A stretch of 43,509 nucleotides of DNA from an uncultured Merdimonas sp. (GTDB lineage Bacteria > Bacillota > Clostridia > Lachnospirales > Lachnospiraceae), in NCBI GenBank assembly GCA_944375725.1, contig CALWAZ010000031.1, forward strand, positions 1 through 43,509, read 5' to 3'. The notes beneath the pieces are model-generated. The model saw nothing but the letters and a program-made list of their open reading frames with translations, searched no databases and was not told where the DNA came from. Below, piece after piece: positions 7,656-16,071 of this stretch; position 1 is the first letter of the stretch; each line of letters begins with the position of its first letter. Position numbers and translations under genes: made by a program.

Positions 7656-9394
7656 TTGGCAGACTTCAGCATGTATTTGCCCTCAGTGAAAAGGGCGCAA
7701 AGGATTTTGTAAGAGCAGTTCTCTGGTGCTTTTTCTGCAATCTCAGCCTGATGCTGCCCGTAGGCGTAGTGATGGCGGTGATTCAGTATCTGCTGGGAAC
7801 CCTGGAGGCAGGCGGAAACCCTGCGGAGGGGCTGCTGCTGTATACAGGAGCGGCGTTACTGATCCTGCTGCTTCTGTTTGTGCTTCACTATTTTCAGTAC
7901 GCTGCGCTTTATCTGGCTACTTACAAGGAAAGCGCGGCCAGAAGGGTGAGTCTTGCGGAAACCCTCCGGCGGCTGCCCTTGAGCTTCTTCGGAAACCGGG
8001 ATCTGAGCGATCTGACAGCAACGATGATCGCAGACTGCTCCAGTCTCGACCAGATGTTTTCCCATTATATTCCGCAGCTTTTTGCGTCCATCTTTTCCAC
8101 GCTGGTGATTGGGATCTGTATGTTTGCCATCAACTGGAAAATGGCCCTTTCCGTACTCTGGGTACTTCCTGTGGCCGTGCTTCTGACTGCAGGCTCCAAA
8201 AAGCTTCAGGATATCTGCGGCACAAGGAATATACTGGCAAAGCGGGCAGTCGCCGACAACATCCAGGAGTGCCTGGAGACTATCCGGGATATCAAGGCCT
8301 GCAGCCGGCAGGAAGAGTATCTGAAAGGCGTGGATGAGCGGCTGGAGTATGCGGAGAGCTGCGCGATCCGCTCAGAGCTTGCCACAGGCATATTCGTGTG
8401 CTCTGCCCAGGCATTTTTAAGGATTGGGCTTGCTACTACGGTACTTACAGGAGCCGGGCTTCTGCTGAAAGGTGAGCTTTCTTTTCTGTATTTTCTGGGC
8501 TTTCTGTTTGCGGCAGCCAGACTGTATGATCCGCTGGGACTTGTTCTTCAGAACATCGCGGCCACATTCAATGCCAAGCTTCAGATCAACCGGATGCGGG
8601 CAATTCTGGAACAGCCGGTGCAGACCGGGGCGCAGACCTGCGAGCCGGACAATTATGATATTACTTTCGACCATGTGAAATTTGCCTACCGGGAGGACGA
8701 GGGCGTGCTGGAGGACGTGTCCTTCACCGCAAAGCAGGGAGAGGTAACGGCTCTTGTGGGTCCCTCCGGAGGAGGAAAGTCTACAGCCTGCAGACTGGCG
8801 GCCCGTTTCTGGGATATCCAGGGCGGAAGAATCACTCTGGGCGGCATCGATATCTCGAAGGTAGACCCGGAGGTCCTTCTGAAGCACTATTCCTTTGTGT
8901 TTCAGGATGTGGTTTTGTTCCGGGATACGATTCTGGAGAATATCCGCCTGGGACGGCGGGGAGCCACAGATGAGGAGGTCTACGCGGCGGCAGCGGCGGC
9001 CCGCTGCGATGAGTTCATCCGGGAACTGCCGGAAGGCTACCAGACTATGGTGGGAGAGAACGGCTCCACTCTTTCCGGCGGAGAGCGCCAGCGGATTTCC
9101 ATTGCCAGAGCCCTCCTGAAAGACGCGCCGGTGATTCTGCTGGACGAGGCCACCGCGTCCCTGGATGTGGAAAATGAGACGGCCGTGCAGGAGGCTATTT
9201 CCCGGCTGGTGAAGAATAAGACGGTTCTTATCATCGCCCACCGGATGCGCACGGTAACTGGCGCGGATAAGATCGTCGTGCTGTCTGAGGGCCATGTGGC
9301 CGAGCAGGGAAGGCCCGAAAAGCTGTATGAAAAGGATGGTCTCTATACCCATATGGTTAAGCTTCAGACCGAGAGCCAGGACTGGACTTTATAG
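7652..9394 (+). CDS. ABC transporter, fused permease/ATP-binding half-transporter (second of a pair)
   Basis: 580 residues with the same layout as its neighbour: a membrane domain to about residue 310, Walker A GPSGGGKST (370-378), signature LSGGERQR, Walker B ILLDEATASLD and H-loop IAHRMRT. The open frame extends to 7598, but the ATG at 7652 overlaps the previous stop as ATGA and has GAGGTGGG before it, so translation is probably coupled. Both ATPases keep the glutamate after Walker B, so neither site is obviously dead. The pair resembles YbtP/YbtQ and IrtA/IrtB type heterodimers. The substrate is unknown. Confidence 0.9.
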   Translation: MIGRLQHVFALSEKGAKDFVRAVLWCFFCNLSLMLPVGVVMAVIQYLLGTLEAGGNPAEGLLLYTGAALLILLLLFVLHYFQYAALYLATYKESAARRVSLAETLRRLPLSFFGNRDLSDLTATMIADCSSLDQMFSHYIPQLFASIFSTLVIGICMFAINWKMALSVLWVLPVAVLLTAGSKKLQDICGTRNILAKRAVADNIQECLETIRDIKACSRQEEYLKGVDERLEYAESCAIRSELATGIFVCSAQAFLRIGLATTVLTGAGLLLKGELSFLYFLGFLFAAARLYDPLGLVLQNIAATFNAKLQINRMRAILEQPVQTGAQTCEPDNYDITFDHVKFAYREDEGVLEDVSFTAKQGEVTALVGPSGGGKSTACRLAARFWDIQGGRITLGGIDISKVDPEVLLKHYSFVFQDVVLFRDTILENIRLGRRGATDEEVYAAAAAARCDEFIRELPEGYQTMVGENGSTLSGGERQRISIARALLKDAPVILLDEATASLDVENETAVQEAISRLVKNKTVLIIAHRMRTVTGADKIVVLSEGHVAEQGRPEKLYEKDGLYTHMVKLQTESQDWTL

Positions 9395-9499
9395 ATGATT
9401 TCTGTGGATTTCCTTGAGAAAAAGGAGTTGTGCTTTCCTGCAGGAAGTACTATTATGATGAAAAATGCTTAATAGTGTTCTTGCGATGGAGGTGCAAAA

Positions 9500-10867
9500 G
9501 TGAAGCATACAAATGAGATTGATATGTGCAGCGGCCCGCTTCTGGGAAAAATTTTGAGCTTCTCGATTCCCCTGATGTTTTCCGGGATTCTGCAGCTTCT
9601 GTTTAACGCGGCAGATATTGTTGTGGTGGGTCAGTTCACGCCCGGGAGCGGCGCCATGGCTGCTGTAGGCTCCACGAGTTCCCTGAATAACCTGATTGTG
9701 AATCTGTTTCTGGGAATTTCCGCGGGAGGAAGTGTGGTGATGGCGCAGTTCTACGGGGCAAGGGATCGGAAGAGTGTGGAGGAGGTCGTACATACCTCGG
9801 TTCTTCTTGGCTTCCTGTGCGGAGCAGGCCTGATCTTTGTAGGCCTGTTTCTGGCGGAGCCGATGCTGGTTCTGATGGGAACTCCGGCAGATGTGCTGGA
9901 CCAGGCTGTCCTGTATATGCGGATAGTTTTTATCGGGATGCCGGCCATGATGGTCTATGATTTCGGCTCAGGCATTCTGCGGGCGGTGGGAGATACGCGC
10001 CGTCCGCTGCTTTTTCTGTTCTGCGGCGGCGTGATCAATGTGTTCCTGAACCTGTATTTTGTCATTGTCTGCCATCTGGGCGTAGCCGGAGTCGCCATTG
10101 CGACAGTAATTTCCCAGTGCATTTCGGCGGCGCTTACCGTACGCTGCCTGATGAAAAGTGATACAGAGTATAAGCTGAGCTTCAAAAAGCTTCGGATCGT
10201 GAAGGACAAGCTGCTGCGGATTCTGCGGGTGGGCGTACCGGCAGGCGTGGAAGGAGCGGTATTTTCCGTATCCAACGTGCTGATTCAGTCCTCTGTGAAT
10301 TCTTTTGGCTCCATCGTGGTGGCGGGAAATACCGCGGCCGCCAATATTGAAGGCTTTGTCTATACGGCCATGAATGCCTTTTATCAGGCGTCGCTGAACT
10401 TTACAAGCCAGAACGTGGGCGCCAGAAAGGAAAAACGGATCGCGCCGATTCTCGTCTGCTGTCTGGGCTGCGTGGCCGTGACAGGCCTTGTGCTTGGGGC
10501 GGGGGCTGTGCTGGCCGGCCGGCAGCTTTTGGCTGTCTACAATACGGATCCGGAGGTGATTTCCTATGGCATGATCCGGATCCAGGTGGTCTGCCTGACC
10601 TATTTTCTGTGCGGCCTCATGGATGTGGCCTGCGGTTCCATCCGCGGACTTGGCATTTCCGTGACGCCTACGATTGTGTCACTGACAGGAGCCTGCGGCC
10701 TGCGGATTCTGTGGATTTATACCATATTTGCGGCGCACAGGACGCTGTTTGTGCTGTATCTTTCCTATCCGATCACCTGGACGATTACATTTTCCGCGCA
10801 TCTGATCTGCTTTTTGGTCTTATTCGGAAAATGGAAAGGCAGACTGCGTCCGGTACAGACCGCCTGA
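9500..10867 (+). CDS. MATE family efflux transporter
   Basis: 455 residues, the usual MATE size, with about 12 hydrophobic helices. The opening (GPLLGKILSFSIPLMFSGILQLLFNAADIVVVGQF) is characteristic of the clostridial MATE branch. These carriers export cationic drugs or metabolites using sodium or proton gradients. The start is GTG at 9500 with GGAGG 7 bases before it. A gap of about 105 bases separates it from the ABC pair without a clear terminator, so it may belong to the same TetR-controlled transport locus. The gap has a short palindrome (TTCCTGCAGGAA near 9433-9444). Confidence 0.92.
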   Translation: MKHTNEIDMCSGPLLGKILSFSIPLMFSGILQLLFNAADIVVVGQFTPGSGAMAAVGSTSSLNNLIVNLFLGISAGGSVVMAQFYGARDRKSVEEVVHTSVLLGFLCGAGLIFVGLFLAEPMLVLMGTPADVLDQAVLYMRIVFIGMPAMMVYDFGSGILRAVGDTRRPLLFLFCGGVINVFLNLYFVIVCHLGVAGVAIATVISQCISAALTVRCLMKSDTEYKLSFKKLRIVKDKLLRILRVGVPAGVEGAVFSVSNVLIQSSVNSFGSIVVAGNTAAANIEGFVYTAMNAFYQASLNFTSQNVGARKEKRIAPILVCCLGCVAVTGLVLGAGAVLAGRQLLAVYNTDPEVISYGMIRIQVVCLTYFLCGLMDVACGSIRGLGISVTPTIVSLTGACGLRILWIYTIFAAHRTLFVLYLSYPITWTITFSAHLICFLVLFGKWKGRLRPVQTA

Positions 10868-11005
10868 AAAGCGGAGAAGGCAGACTGCCTGGATAGGTGT
10901 TTCAACGCACGGCAAAGCCAGCCGGGCCAGCCAACATCTATTCCCAAAAGCAGCCGTTCATAGTATAATCGAGCCAGCGATAATATGGAAACAGGGAGGG
11001 AAAGT

Positions 11006-11291
11006 ATGGCTGTCACTTTTTATATTGTTCGGCATGGCGAAACTTTATTGAATAGTCTAAACAGAGCCCAGGGCTGGAGTGACTCACCCCTTACTGATAA
11101 GGGAAAGAATACAGCGATTGAATTGGGAAGTAAACTTAAGAGATACTACTTTTAAAGCAGCATTTACCAGTGACACAATTAAGGCCGCGCAAACGGCAGA
11201 ATTAAATAAGCGTCTTGCCGATGTCGCTTCGGAAATCTATAATCATGACACGACAGGTATGGCGGAACCTTTTTCGACATGTTTGAAATAA
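11006..11291 (+). pseudogene. Broken histidine phosphatase (phosphoglycerate mutase-like) gene
   Basis: The ATG at 11006, preceded by GGGAGGG, opens a histidine phosphatase: FYIVRHGETLLNS contains the RHGE catalytic motif, then QGWSDSPLTDKGK. After about 49 codons the frame meets TAA. The family sequence resumes in the +1 frame (DTTFKAAFTSDTIKAAQTAEL), placing a one-base shift near 11130-11145. After TAEL most of the core appears deleted. A short stretch DTTGMAEPF recalls the family's C-terminal region, then a stop occurs near 11291. A frameshift plus internal loss makes an active enzyme unlikely. Confidence 0.8.
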
Positions 11292-11602
11292 AACTGAATA
11301 CCTGCCGCCAGTGGCAGTGAGCAAAAGCAGTAAGTCTGAAAAGATTTGCTGCTTTTTTGCTGCCCATTTTGACTTTTATCCATTTTTTCCCTTGCCGGGC
11401 GCGGGAGTGAGTGAGAGAAATTTTTCCGCCTCGATAGTTGGAAAATTTCAAAACGCGGTGTTGCAGGAAGTGAAAAGAAGAAATCCCCGATCAGCGGTCA
11501 GTGATGAACTACTTTCTGCTGGTGGAAGTGTTTTAATATCAAAAATAGTGATACAGATTCATAAATTATAAATATTTGCTATTCCATTTCACCTGTATTA
11601 CA
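11292..11602. other. Non-coding stretch, possible degraded gene remains
   Basis: About 310 bases between the broken phosphatase and the SDR leader. It holds short A/T-rich blocks and no convincing gene. A 90-codon minus-strand frame and an 86-codon plus-strand frame cross it, but neither has a clear RBS or recognisable family. Near the right end TTGCTA (about 11577), a 17-base spacer and TACACT could serve as a weak promoter for the SDR gene. Confidence 0.4.
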
Positions 11603-11651
11603 CTACGGATGAAAAGAAAAACAAATCTGAAACTCATCAGAAAGAGAGGAA
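11603..11651 (+). repeat. Leader repeat copy 1 (before SDR gene)
   Basis: Contains CTACGGATGAAAAGAAAAAC and, further on, CAGAAAGAGAGGAA, ending in the RBS. Both blocks recur in the same order before the lipoprotein gene at 12542, with small differences. The two leaders look homologous. Confidence 0.6.
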
Positions 11652-11657
11652 GAAGAA

Positions 11658-12428
11658 ATGGAACAGCAGATGTTGAAGGATAAAACAGCCATTATCACAG
11701 GAGCCAGCTATGGCATGGGCCGGACGATGGCAGAGCTATTCGCGGAGGAAGGCGCTTCTGTCGTAATTACAGCCCGCCATCAGGAGAAGCTGGATGAGGT
11801 AGTGAATGGCATCCGCGCGAAAGGCGGCAGAGCGGTAGGAGTGACAGCGGATGTCTGCTCCACTGAGGATACAAAAAAGGTTTTTGAGACAGCGCTGAAG
11901 GAGTTTGGAGATGTGGATATCCTTATCAATAATGCGGGAATCGGCGAGCAGAAGATGATTGATGAGACGGATGACGACTGGATGCTGTATGTGATGAATA
12001 CCAATCTGGGCGGCCCCATGCGCTATATCCGGGAAGCCCTGAAGATTTTTCTGCCAAAGAATGACGGCGTGATTATCAATGTATCGTCCGTAAACGGAAC
12101 CCGTCCCTTCTGCGGAGCCACTTACACCTCCACCAAGGGAGCGCTGAATACCCTGACAAAGAATGTGGCCATGCGTCTGATTGATACCAATATCCGCTGC
12201 AACGCGGTGGCCCCCGGCGCGACCGTGACGCCCGCGCATCTGGCGAACAAAGCCGGAGAGCAGCCTGGAGGAGCCAAGATGCTGGAGTACAGCGGTCATT
12301 TTGTGTACTTCCCGGGTCCGGAGTGTGACCCCATCGATCAGGCATATGCCTGCCTGTATCTGGCAAGCAAGATGGGACGCCATGTAAAAGGCCAGGTGCT
12401 GCAGGTCTGCAATGGAGCTTTCCTGTAA
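11658..12428 (+). CDS. SDR family NAD(P)-dependent oxidoreductase
   Basis: 256-residue classical short-chain dehydrogenase/reductase. The cofactor motif TGASYGMG is at 14-21, NNAG at 91-94, the catalytic serine region at 143-144, and Tyr156/Lys160 (YTSTK) complete the active site. It likely reduces a carbonyl or oxidises an alcohol with NAD(P)(H); the substrate is not readable. Similarity to 3-oxoacyl-ACP reductase is general to the fold. The start at ATG 11658 has GAGGAAGAAG before it; an in-frame ATG at 11670 is a less likely alternative. Its leader repeats before the next gene, hinting at a shared regulator. The neighbourhood is rich in flavodoxin/aldo-keto reductase type redox genes. Confidence 0.92.
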   Translation: MEQQMLKDKTAIITGASYGMGRTMAELFAEEGASVVITARHQEKLDEVVNGIRAKGGRAVGVTADVCSTEDTKKVFETALKEFGDVDILINNAGIGEQKMIDETDDDWMLYVMNTNLGGPMRYIREALKIFLPKNDGVIINVSSVNGTRPFCGATYTSTKGALNTLTKNVAMRLIDTNIRCNAVAPGATVTPAHLANKAGEQPGGAKMLEYSGHFVYFPGPECDPIDQAYACLYLASKMGRHVKGQVLQVCNGAFL

Positions 12429-12491
12429 GTTATAGACTTTAATGATATATAACATTTACTGTTTTATTATCTTTGTACCGCACTACATGTA

Positions 12492-12535
12492 CTACAGATG
12501 AAATGAAAAACAGTGATGCGGCAGAAAGAGAGGAA
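12492..12535 (+). repeat. Leader repeat copy 2 (before cyclophilin-fold lipoprotein gene)
   Basis: CTACAGATGAAATGAAAAAC (12492-12511) and CAGAAAGAGAGGAA (12522-12535) match the leader of the SDR gene with few changes. The second block is the ribosome-binding region. Confidence 0.6.
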
Positions 12536-12541
12536 AAGCAG

Positions 12542-13114
12542 ATGAAGCGAAATACAGGAAAACGCAGACAGATGCTGGCCGTTTTATCCATAGCTGCGGT
12601 ACTGGGAATGGCGGTGTCCGGCTGCGGAGCTTCTCCGCAGGATGTGCGGACGGATACCGGGGAAACCGGTGGAACAGAGACAGAAACCGCAGTGGAAAAT
12701 AACCCTGCTCCGGAAGGAGAAGACAATCAGATAGCAGATGTCAGTGAGGAGGAGGAAACAGAGATGAAAATGCAGGTAGAAGTGGGAGGAAGCACCTTCA
12801 CGGCGACTTTGGTGAATAACAGCGCAGCCACAGAACTGGCACAAATGATGAGAAATCAGCCGGTCGTCATTCAGATGAGTGATTATGCCGGATTTGAGAA
12901 GGTGGGTTCTCTTGGGACCAGTCTTTCCACCAGCAATCAGCAGACCACGACGCAGGCTGGCGATATTGTTCTGTATCAGGGAAACCAGATCGTAATGTTC
13001 TACGGCTCCAATTCCTGGAGCTACACGAGGCTGGGACATATTGATGATCTGACTGGCTGGAGGGATGCTCTGGGAAATGGAGACGTGACAGTGACCTTTT
13101 CTCTGGAGGAATAA
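12542..13114 (+). CDS. Lipoprotein with cyclophilin-like fold domain
   Basis: 190 residues from the ATG at 12542, which follows GAGAGGAAAAG; the open frame extends to 12473 without a better start. A lipoprotein signal peptide (MKRNTGKRRQ, hydrophobic core, lipobox VSGC with Cys about residue 27) is followed by an acidic linker. The C-terminal ~115 residues, starting MKMQVEVGGSTFTATLVNNS, match the small cyclophilin-like domain that often travels with flavodoxins and aldo/keto reductases in gut Firmicutes. The signature elements are the GDIVLYQGNQIVMFYGSNSW strand and RLGHIDD. The function of this domain is not established; a prolyl isomerase role should not be assumed. It is anchored on the outer face of the membrane. 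Confidence 0.85.
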   Translation: MKRNTGKRRQMLAVLSIAAVLGMAVSGCGASPQDVRTDTGETGGTETETAVENNPAPEGEDNQIADVSEEEETEMKMQVEVGGSTFTATLVNNSAATELAQMMRNQPVVIQMSDYAGFEKVGSLGTSLSTSNQQTTTQAGDIVLYQGNQIVMFYGSNSWSYTRLGHIDDLTGWRDALGNGDVTVTFSLEE

Positions 13115-13170
13115 GGAGACTGAACAGGAAACAGCGGAAGAAAAGAAAACTGATTGGGAAGGTGTCTGAC

Positions 13171-13404
13171 ATGGAATATAATTCCCGAAACGCGGTAATT
13201 CAGAATCTGAAGGACGCGGGCTGTAGTGAGGAAATGATCCGTACCTTTCTGGACTGTCTGAAAAAGGGCATGGTCCGGGAGCAGCTGGATCTGCTCGCCG
13301 TACAGCGGAAAACGCTTCTGGACCGGATTCACAGGGAACAGAAGGAGATCGATTGTCTGGATTATCTGATTTATCAGATAGAACGGAATAAAGCGGCAGG
13401 ATAA
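13171..13404 (+). CDS. Small hypothetical helical protein
   Basis: 77 residues from ATG 13171, with GGGAAGG about 8 bases upstream; a GTG at 13162 would add three residues but overlaps that RBS. The protein is almost entirely helical and charged, with a probable coiled coil at about residues 35-75 (LLAVQRKTLLDRIHREQKEI). The tail DCLDYLIYQIER resembles the dimerisation helix end of MerR-type regulators, but there is no DNA-binding domain. It lies 56 bases after the lipoprotein and probably in its operon. Function unknown; it could be a regulator remnant or a small partner protein. Confidence 0.6.
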   Translation: MEYNSRNAVIQNLKDAGCSEEMIRTFLDCLKKGMVREQLDLLAVQRKTLLDRIHREQKEIDCLDYLIYQIERNKAAG

Positions 13405-13512
13405 TATCAGACCTTTGAGCGGCTGCGTGATCTTCAGGAGAATCAGGGAGTCCGGATTCTGGCAAGCCATGATTTCCGTACGCCTGCCCACAGACGTTAT
13501 CCGGACAGATAA
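13405..13512 (+). pseudogene. Possible C-terminal gene fragment, hydrolase-like
   Basis: Directly after the TAA at 13402-13404 the same frame stays open for 35 codons to TAA at 13510. It reads YQTFERLRDLQENQGVRILA followed by SHDFRTPAHRRYPDR. This resembles the tail of metallo-beta-lactamase-fold hydrolases, where a late His-Asp pair follows a helix and strand. It has no start codon or RBS, so it is probably a leftover of a deleted gene. Confidence 0.3.
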
Positions 13513-13523
13513 GAGAGCAGGGA

Positions 13524-13551
13524 GAATCTGCGCCTATTCTGGGCGCGATTC
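13524..13551. terminator. Weak hairpin between converging units
   Basis: GAATC-T-GCGCC and GGCGC-G-ATTC pair around a 7-base loop where the plus-strand genes meet the end of the minus-strand LysR gene. T runs are poor on both sides, so termination is uncertain. Confidence 0.3.
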
Positions 13552-14439
13552 TTCCTGAAAGATTTTCTGGAGCTCTTCCAGGTATTTTTCCGCGGCTTTG
13601 GGAAAAATCTGATACCGCTTCCAGATAATATTGGCTGAGACATTCAAAGCAGGGGACAAGGGCCGGAAGCAGAGATTGCTTTCGGCTGTATTGATCAGCT
13701 TATCCAGGCAGATCGCATATCCCAGCCCTTCGGATACCAGAAGAGAACCGTTGTAGAGCAGGGTATAGGTGGCGGCAATATGAAGCTTTGAGATGTCCCG
13801 TTTCAGCCACGTAAGGATGGGCCACCCGTCCCGTTCCTCCTGGCTGGATACGATCAGCGGTTTGTCCCACAGGTCCGCGGGAGAGATGGACTGCCTGGAA
13901 GCCAGGGGAGAGTCTGTCCGCATAAGGACACCGAAGGTATCCTGGCCGGGCACCTCCAGGGACTCATATTTTGTGCGATCTACAGGTCCGTATATCAGGC
14001 CGAAATCAATGAGGCCCCGTTCCAGATGCTCCAGCACATAGGCGGCGTTCCCGCTGGAAATGTGAAAATGAATATCCGGATACCGCGTGTTCAGCCGCCT
14101 GGCGGCTCTGGCAAACAGGCGGACGGTGTCGGTTTCTCCCGCTCCGATATACACATCTCCTGCCACAAATTCATCGGAGAGCTGAATCTCATGCTCTGTC
14201 TTATTCACAAGCGCGAGTATTTCTTCTGCGCGGTTTCTTAAGATCATTCCCTCTTCTGTCAGCGTTACCTTCCGGGACCCCTTCGTTCCGCGGATTAAAA
14301 GCTGTTTTCCCAACTCCTCCTCCAGCGCCTTCAGCTGCATGGAGAGGGTGGGCTGGGAGAGATGCAGAGATTCCGCGGCGGCGGAAATATTCTGTTCTCT
14401 TGCTACTGCCAGAAAATATTTCAATACTCGAAATTCCAT
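13534..14439 (-). CDS. LysR family transcriptional regulator
   Basis: 301 residues. The N-terminal winged helix is typical (MEFRVLKYFLAVAREQNISA, then LHLSQPTLSMQLKALEEELG), followed by a two-lobe substrate-binding domain. The open frame extends to 14454, but the ATG at 14439 has GGGAGGTG about 5 bases upstream. It lies 39 bases downstream of another LysR gene on the same strand. The target is probably in the surrounding redox genes, since LysR regulators usually control neighbours. The effector is unknown. Confidence 0.92.
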   Translation of the reverse strand: MEFRVLKYFLAVAREQNISAAAESLHLSQPTLSMQLKALEEELGKQLLIRGTKGSRKVTLTEEGMILRNRAEEILALVNKTEHEIQLSDEFVAGDVYIGAGETDTVRLFARAARRLNTRYPDIHFHISSGNAAYVLEHLERGLIDFGLIYGPVDRTKYESLEVPGQDTFGVLMRTDSPLASRQSISPADLWDKPLIVSSQEERDGWPILTWLKRDISKLHIAATYTLLYNGSLLVSEGLGYAICLDKLINTAESNLCFRPLSPALNVSANIIWKRYQIFPKAAEKYLEELQKIFQEESRPE

Positions 14440-14478
14440 ACTGCCACCTCCCAAAAAGAGTCGTTTTGTCTTTTTCTT

Positions 14479-15366
14479 TTATATTATTTTTTCCACAGCC
14501 TTTACAAAAGAAAGGACATCCTCCGGGGCGTCCAGACTGTAGAGCAGTCCATAGGGAATTTGATAATCCCAGTCCACGGGAATCGTCACAAGGCCCGGAT
14601 GCACATCCTGCCAGCATTCAATGGTCAGAAGCACGTTTCCGGTCTCGGCGCAGCGGTTGAAGACCGACAGATCATAGAACTGGGGCGTATCCTCTATCTG
14701 AATCTTCGGATGCCGGGTCTCCAGCTCGTGGCGGAGAAAGTCGTTGTGGCCGGAATCCCCCCGCTTTACCATCATCAAAGTTTCCCCATACAGATCCTCC
14801 AGCTTCAGCAGCTTTTTCCCGGCCAGGCGGTGTTCCCGGGGCACGGCAATCATTTTCCGGTACATGCCGAGGGGCAGGAAATTGCAGCGGGAGAGCCAGG
14901 CTCTGGAATCGCAGACGCCGATGAGAAAGTCAAACTTATCCCCCAGCTTTTCGATTTCCGAGAGAATGCCGTTGTGATCGTCCTCAAAGGGCACGAGATG
15001 CAGCTTATAATCGGGGAAGTCCTGATTGACCCGGTACCACAGATCCATAAAGGGCTTGGCCGGGTTCAGAAGAGAGGTTCCCACGCAGAAGGTATGCTCC
15101 CCGGCGAGAAGGGCGGCCCGGGCGCTGGCCAGAGATTTCCGGGAATAATCAATGAGAAACCGGGCGTCCTGGTAGATGACAGCGCCGGCCTTTGTCAGCC
15201 GGATGCCGGAGGGCGTACGTTCGATGAGCTTCAGATCCAGCTGTGCCTCCAGCGTATTCATCTGTTTCATGACGGCGGTAGGAGAGATAAAAAGCTTTCC
15301 GGCCGCCTTGGTAAAACTGCCGCAGTCAGCTGCGGCGATAAAGGTGTCAAGCAGATGATTATACAT
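14479..15366 (-). CDS. LysR family transcriptional regulator
   Basis: 295 residues from ATG 15366, which has CAGGAGG before it; the open frame reaches 15435 but without an RBS. The helix-turn-helix (CGSFTKAAGKLFISPTAVMK) is near residues 13-32 and an effector domain follows. It is transcribed divergently from the flavodoxin/aldo-keto reductase genes, the classic arrangement for a LysR regulator of that operon. The gap contains an inverted TATC-N12-GATA at about 15437-15456 that could be its binding site. The adjacent second LysR is unusual and suggests layered control. Confidence 0.92.
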   Translation of the reverse strand: MYNHLLDTFIAAADCGSFTKAAGKLFISPTAVMKQMNTLEAQLDLKLIERTPSGIRLTKAGAVIYQDARFLIDYSRKSLASARAALLAGEHTFCVGTSLLNPAKPFMDLWYRVNQDFPDYKLHLVPFEDDHNGILSEIEKLGDKFDFLIGVCDSRAWLSRCNFLPLGMYRKMIAVPREHRLAGKKLLKLEDLYGETLMMVKRGDSGHNDFLRHELETRHPKIQIEDTPQFYDLSVFNRCAETGNVLLTIECWQDVHPGLVTIPVDWDYQIPYGLLYSLDAPEDVLSFVKAVEKII

Positions 15367-15532
15367 AAAAGCCTCCTGATTTTTTCCGGGCGCCTTCCTG
15401 TGCTTTTGGAGGGCCGGCTTGGATAAAAGTATCAACTATCTGTTTATACCACGATAACATATTGGAGATTCCGCGTCAAGAAAAGAACCCTTATAATGAG
15501 TACAGAAAGAAAAAAGAAAGCAGGAGAAAACC

Positions 15533-16033
15533 ATGGCAGAGCTGATTGCGTTTTTTTCACGAAGAGATGAGAACTATGTGAATGGTCTGATCAAGACGCT
15601 GAATAAGGGAAATACGGAAACGGCGGCATCCATACTTCAGAAGCTGACAGGCGCGGATCTGTTTCAGATTGAGCCGGCACAGCCTTATGCAAAGGATTAC
15701 AACGAATGTATCGCCCAGGCCCAGGAGGACCAGAAGCGGCATGCACGGCCGGAGCTGAAAAGGTATCCGGAAAGCCTGGATGAGTATGATACCATTTACC
15801 TTGGCTATCCCAATTACTGGGGAACTATGCCCATGGCGGTCTTTACCTTTCTGGAGCATTTTGATTTTTCCGGAAAGACAATCAGGCCTTTCTGTACTCA
15901 TGAGGGCAGCGGCCTTGGAATCAGTGTGGAGGATATCCGGAACACCTGTCCGGGCGCAAAGGTAGCAGAGGGGCTGGCCATCCGGGGAGGAAACGCGGCC
16001 CAGTCCAGGCCGGAATTTGAAAAATGGATTTAA
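15533..16033 (+). CDS. Flavodoxin
   Basis: 166 residues, a flavodoxin of the type seen with aldo/keto reductases in Firmicutes. The opening LIAFFSRRDENYVNG forms the first strand and phosphate-binding loop, with TETAA later. The aromatic FMN-stacking loop is LGYPNYWGTMPMAV, and GSGLG lies at the second flavin loop. It likely carries electrons in the cytoplasm for the neighbouring reductase. CAGGAG is placed 6-7 bases before the ATG, and TATAAT at 15492-15497 is a possible -10 box. It is clearly paralogous to the exported flavodoxin at 30860: both share D-L-F-x-I-E-P-A-x-P-Y and H/N-ARPEL. Confidence 0.9.
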   Translation: MAELIAFFSRRDENYVNGLIKTLNKGNTETAASILQKLTGADLFQIEPAQPYAKDYNECIAQAQEDQKRHARPELKRYPESLDEYDTIYLGYPNYWGTMPMAVFTFLEHFDFSGKTIRPFCTHEGSGLGISVEDIRNTCPGAKVAEGLAIRGGNAAQSRPEFEKWI

Positions 16034-16071
16034 GAATATTAAGAATAAAGAATAAGGAGGAGCACAGGAAT

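Noticed and set aside
14362..15426. 354-codon plus-strand frame opposite the LysR genes
   Set aside because: It is antisense to two well-supported LysR genes, lacks an RBS and shows no family features.
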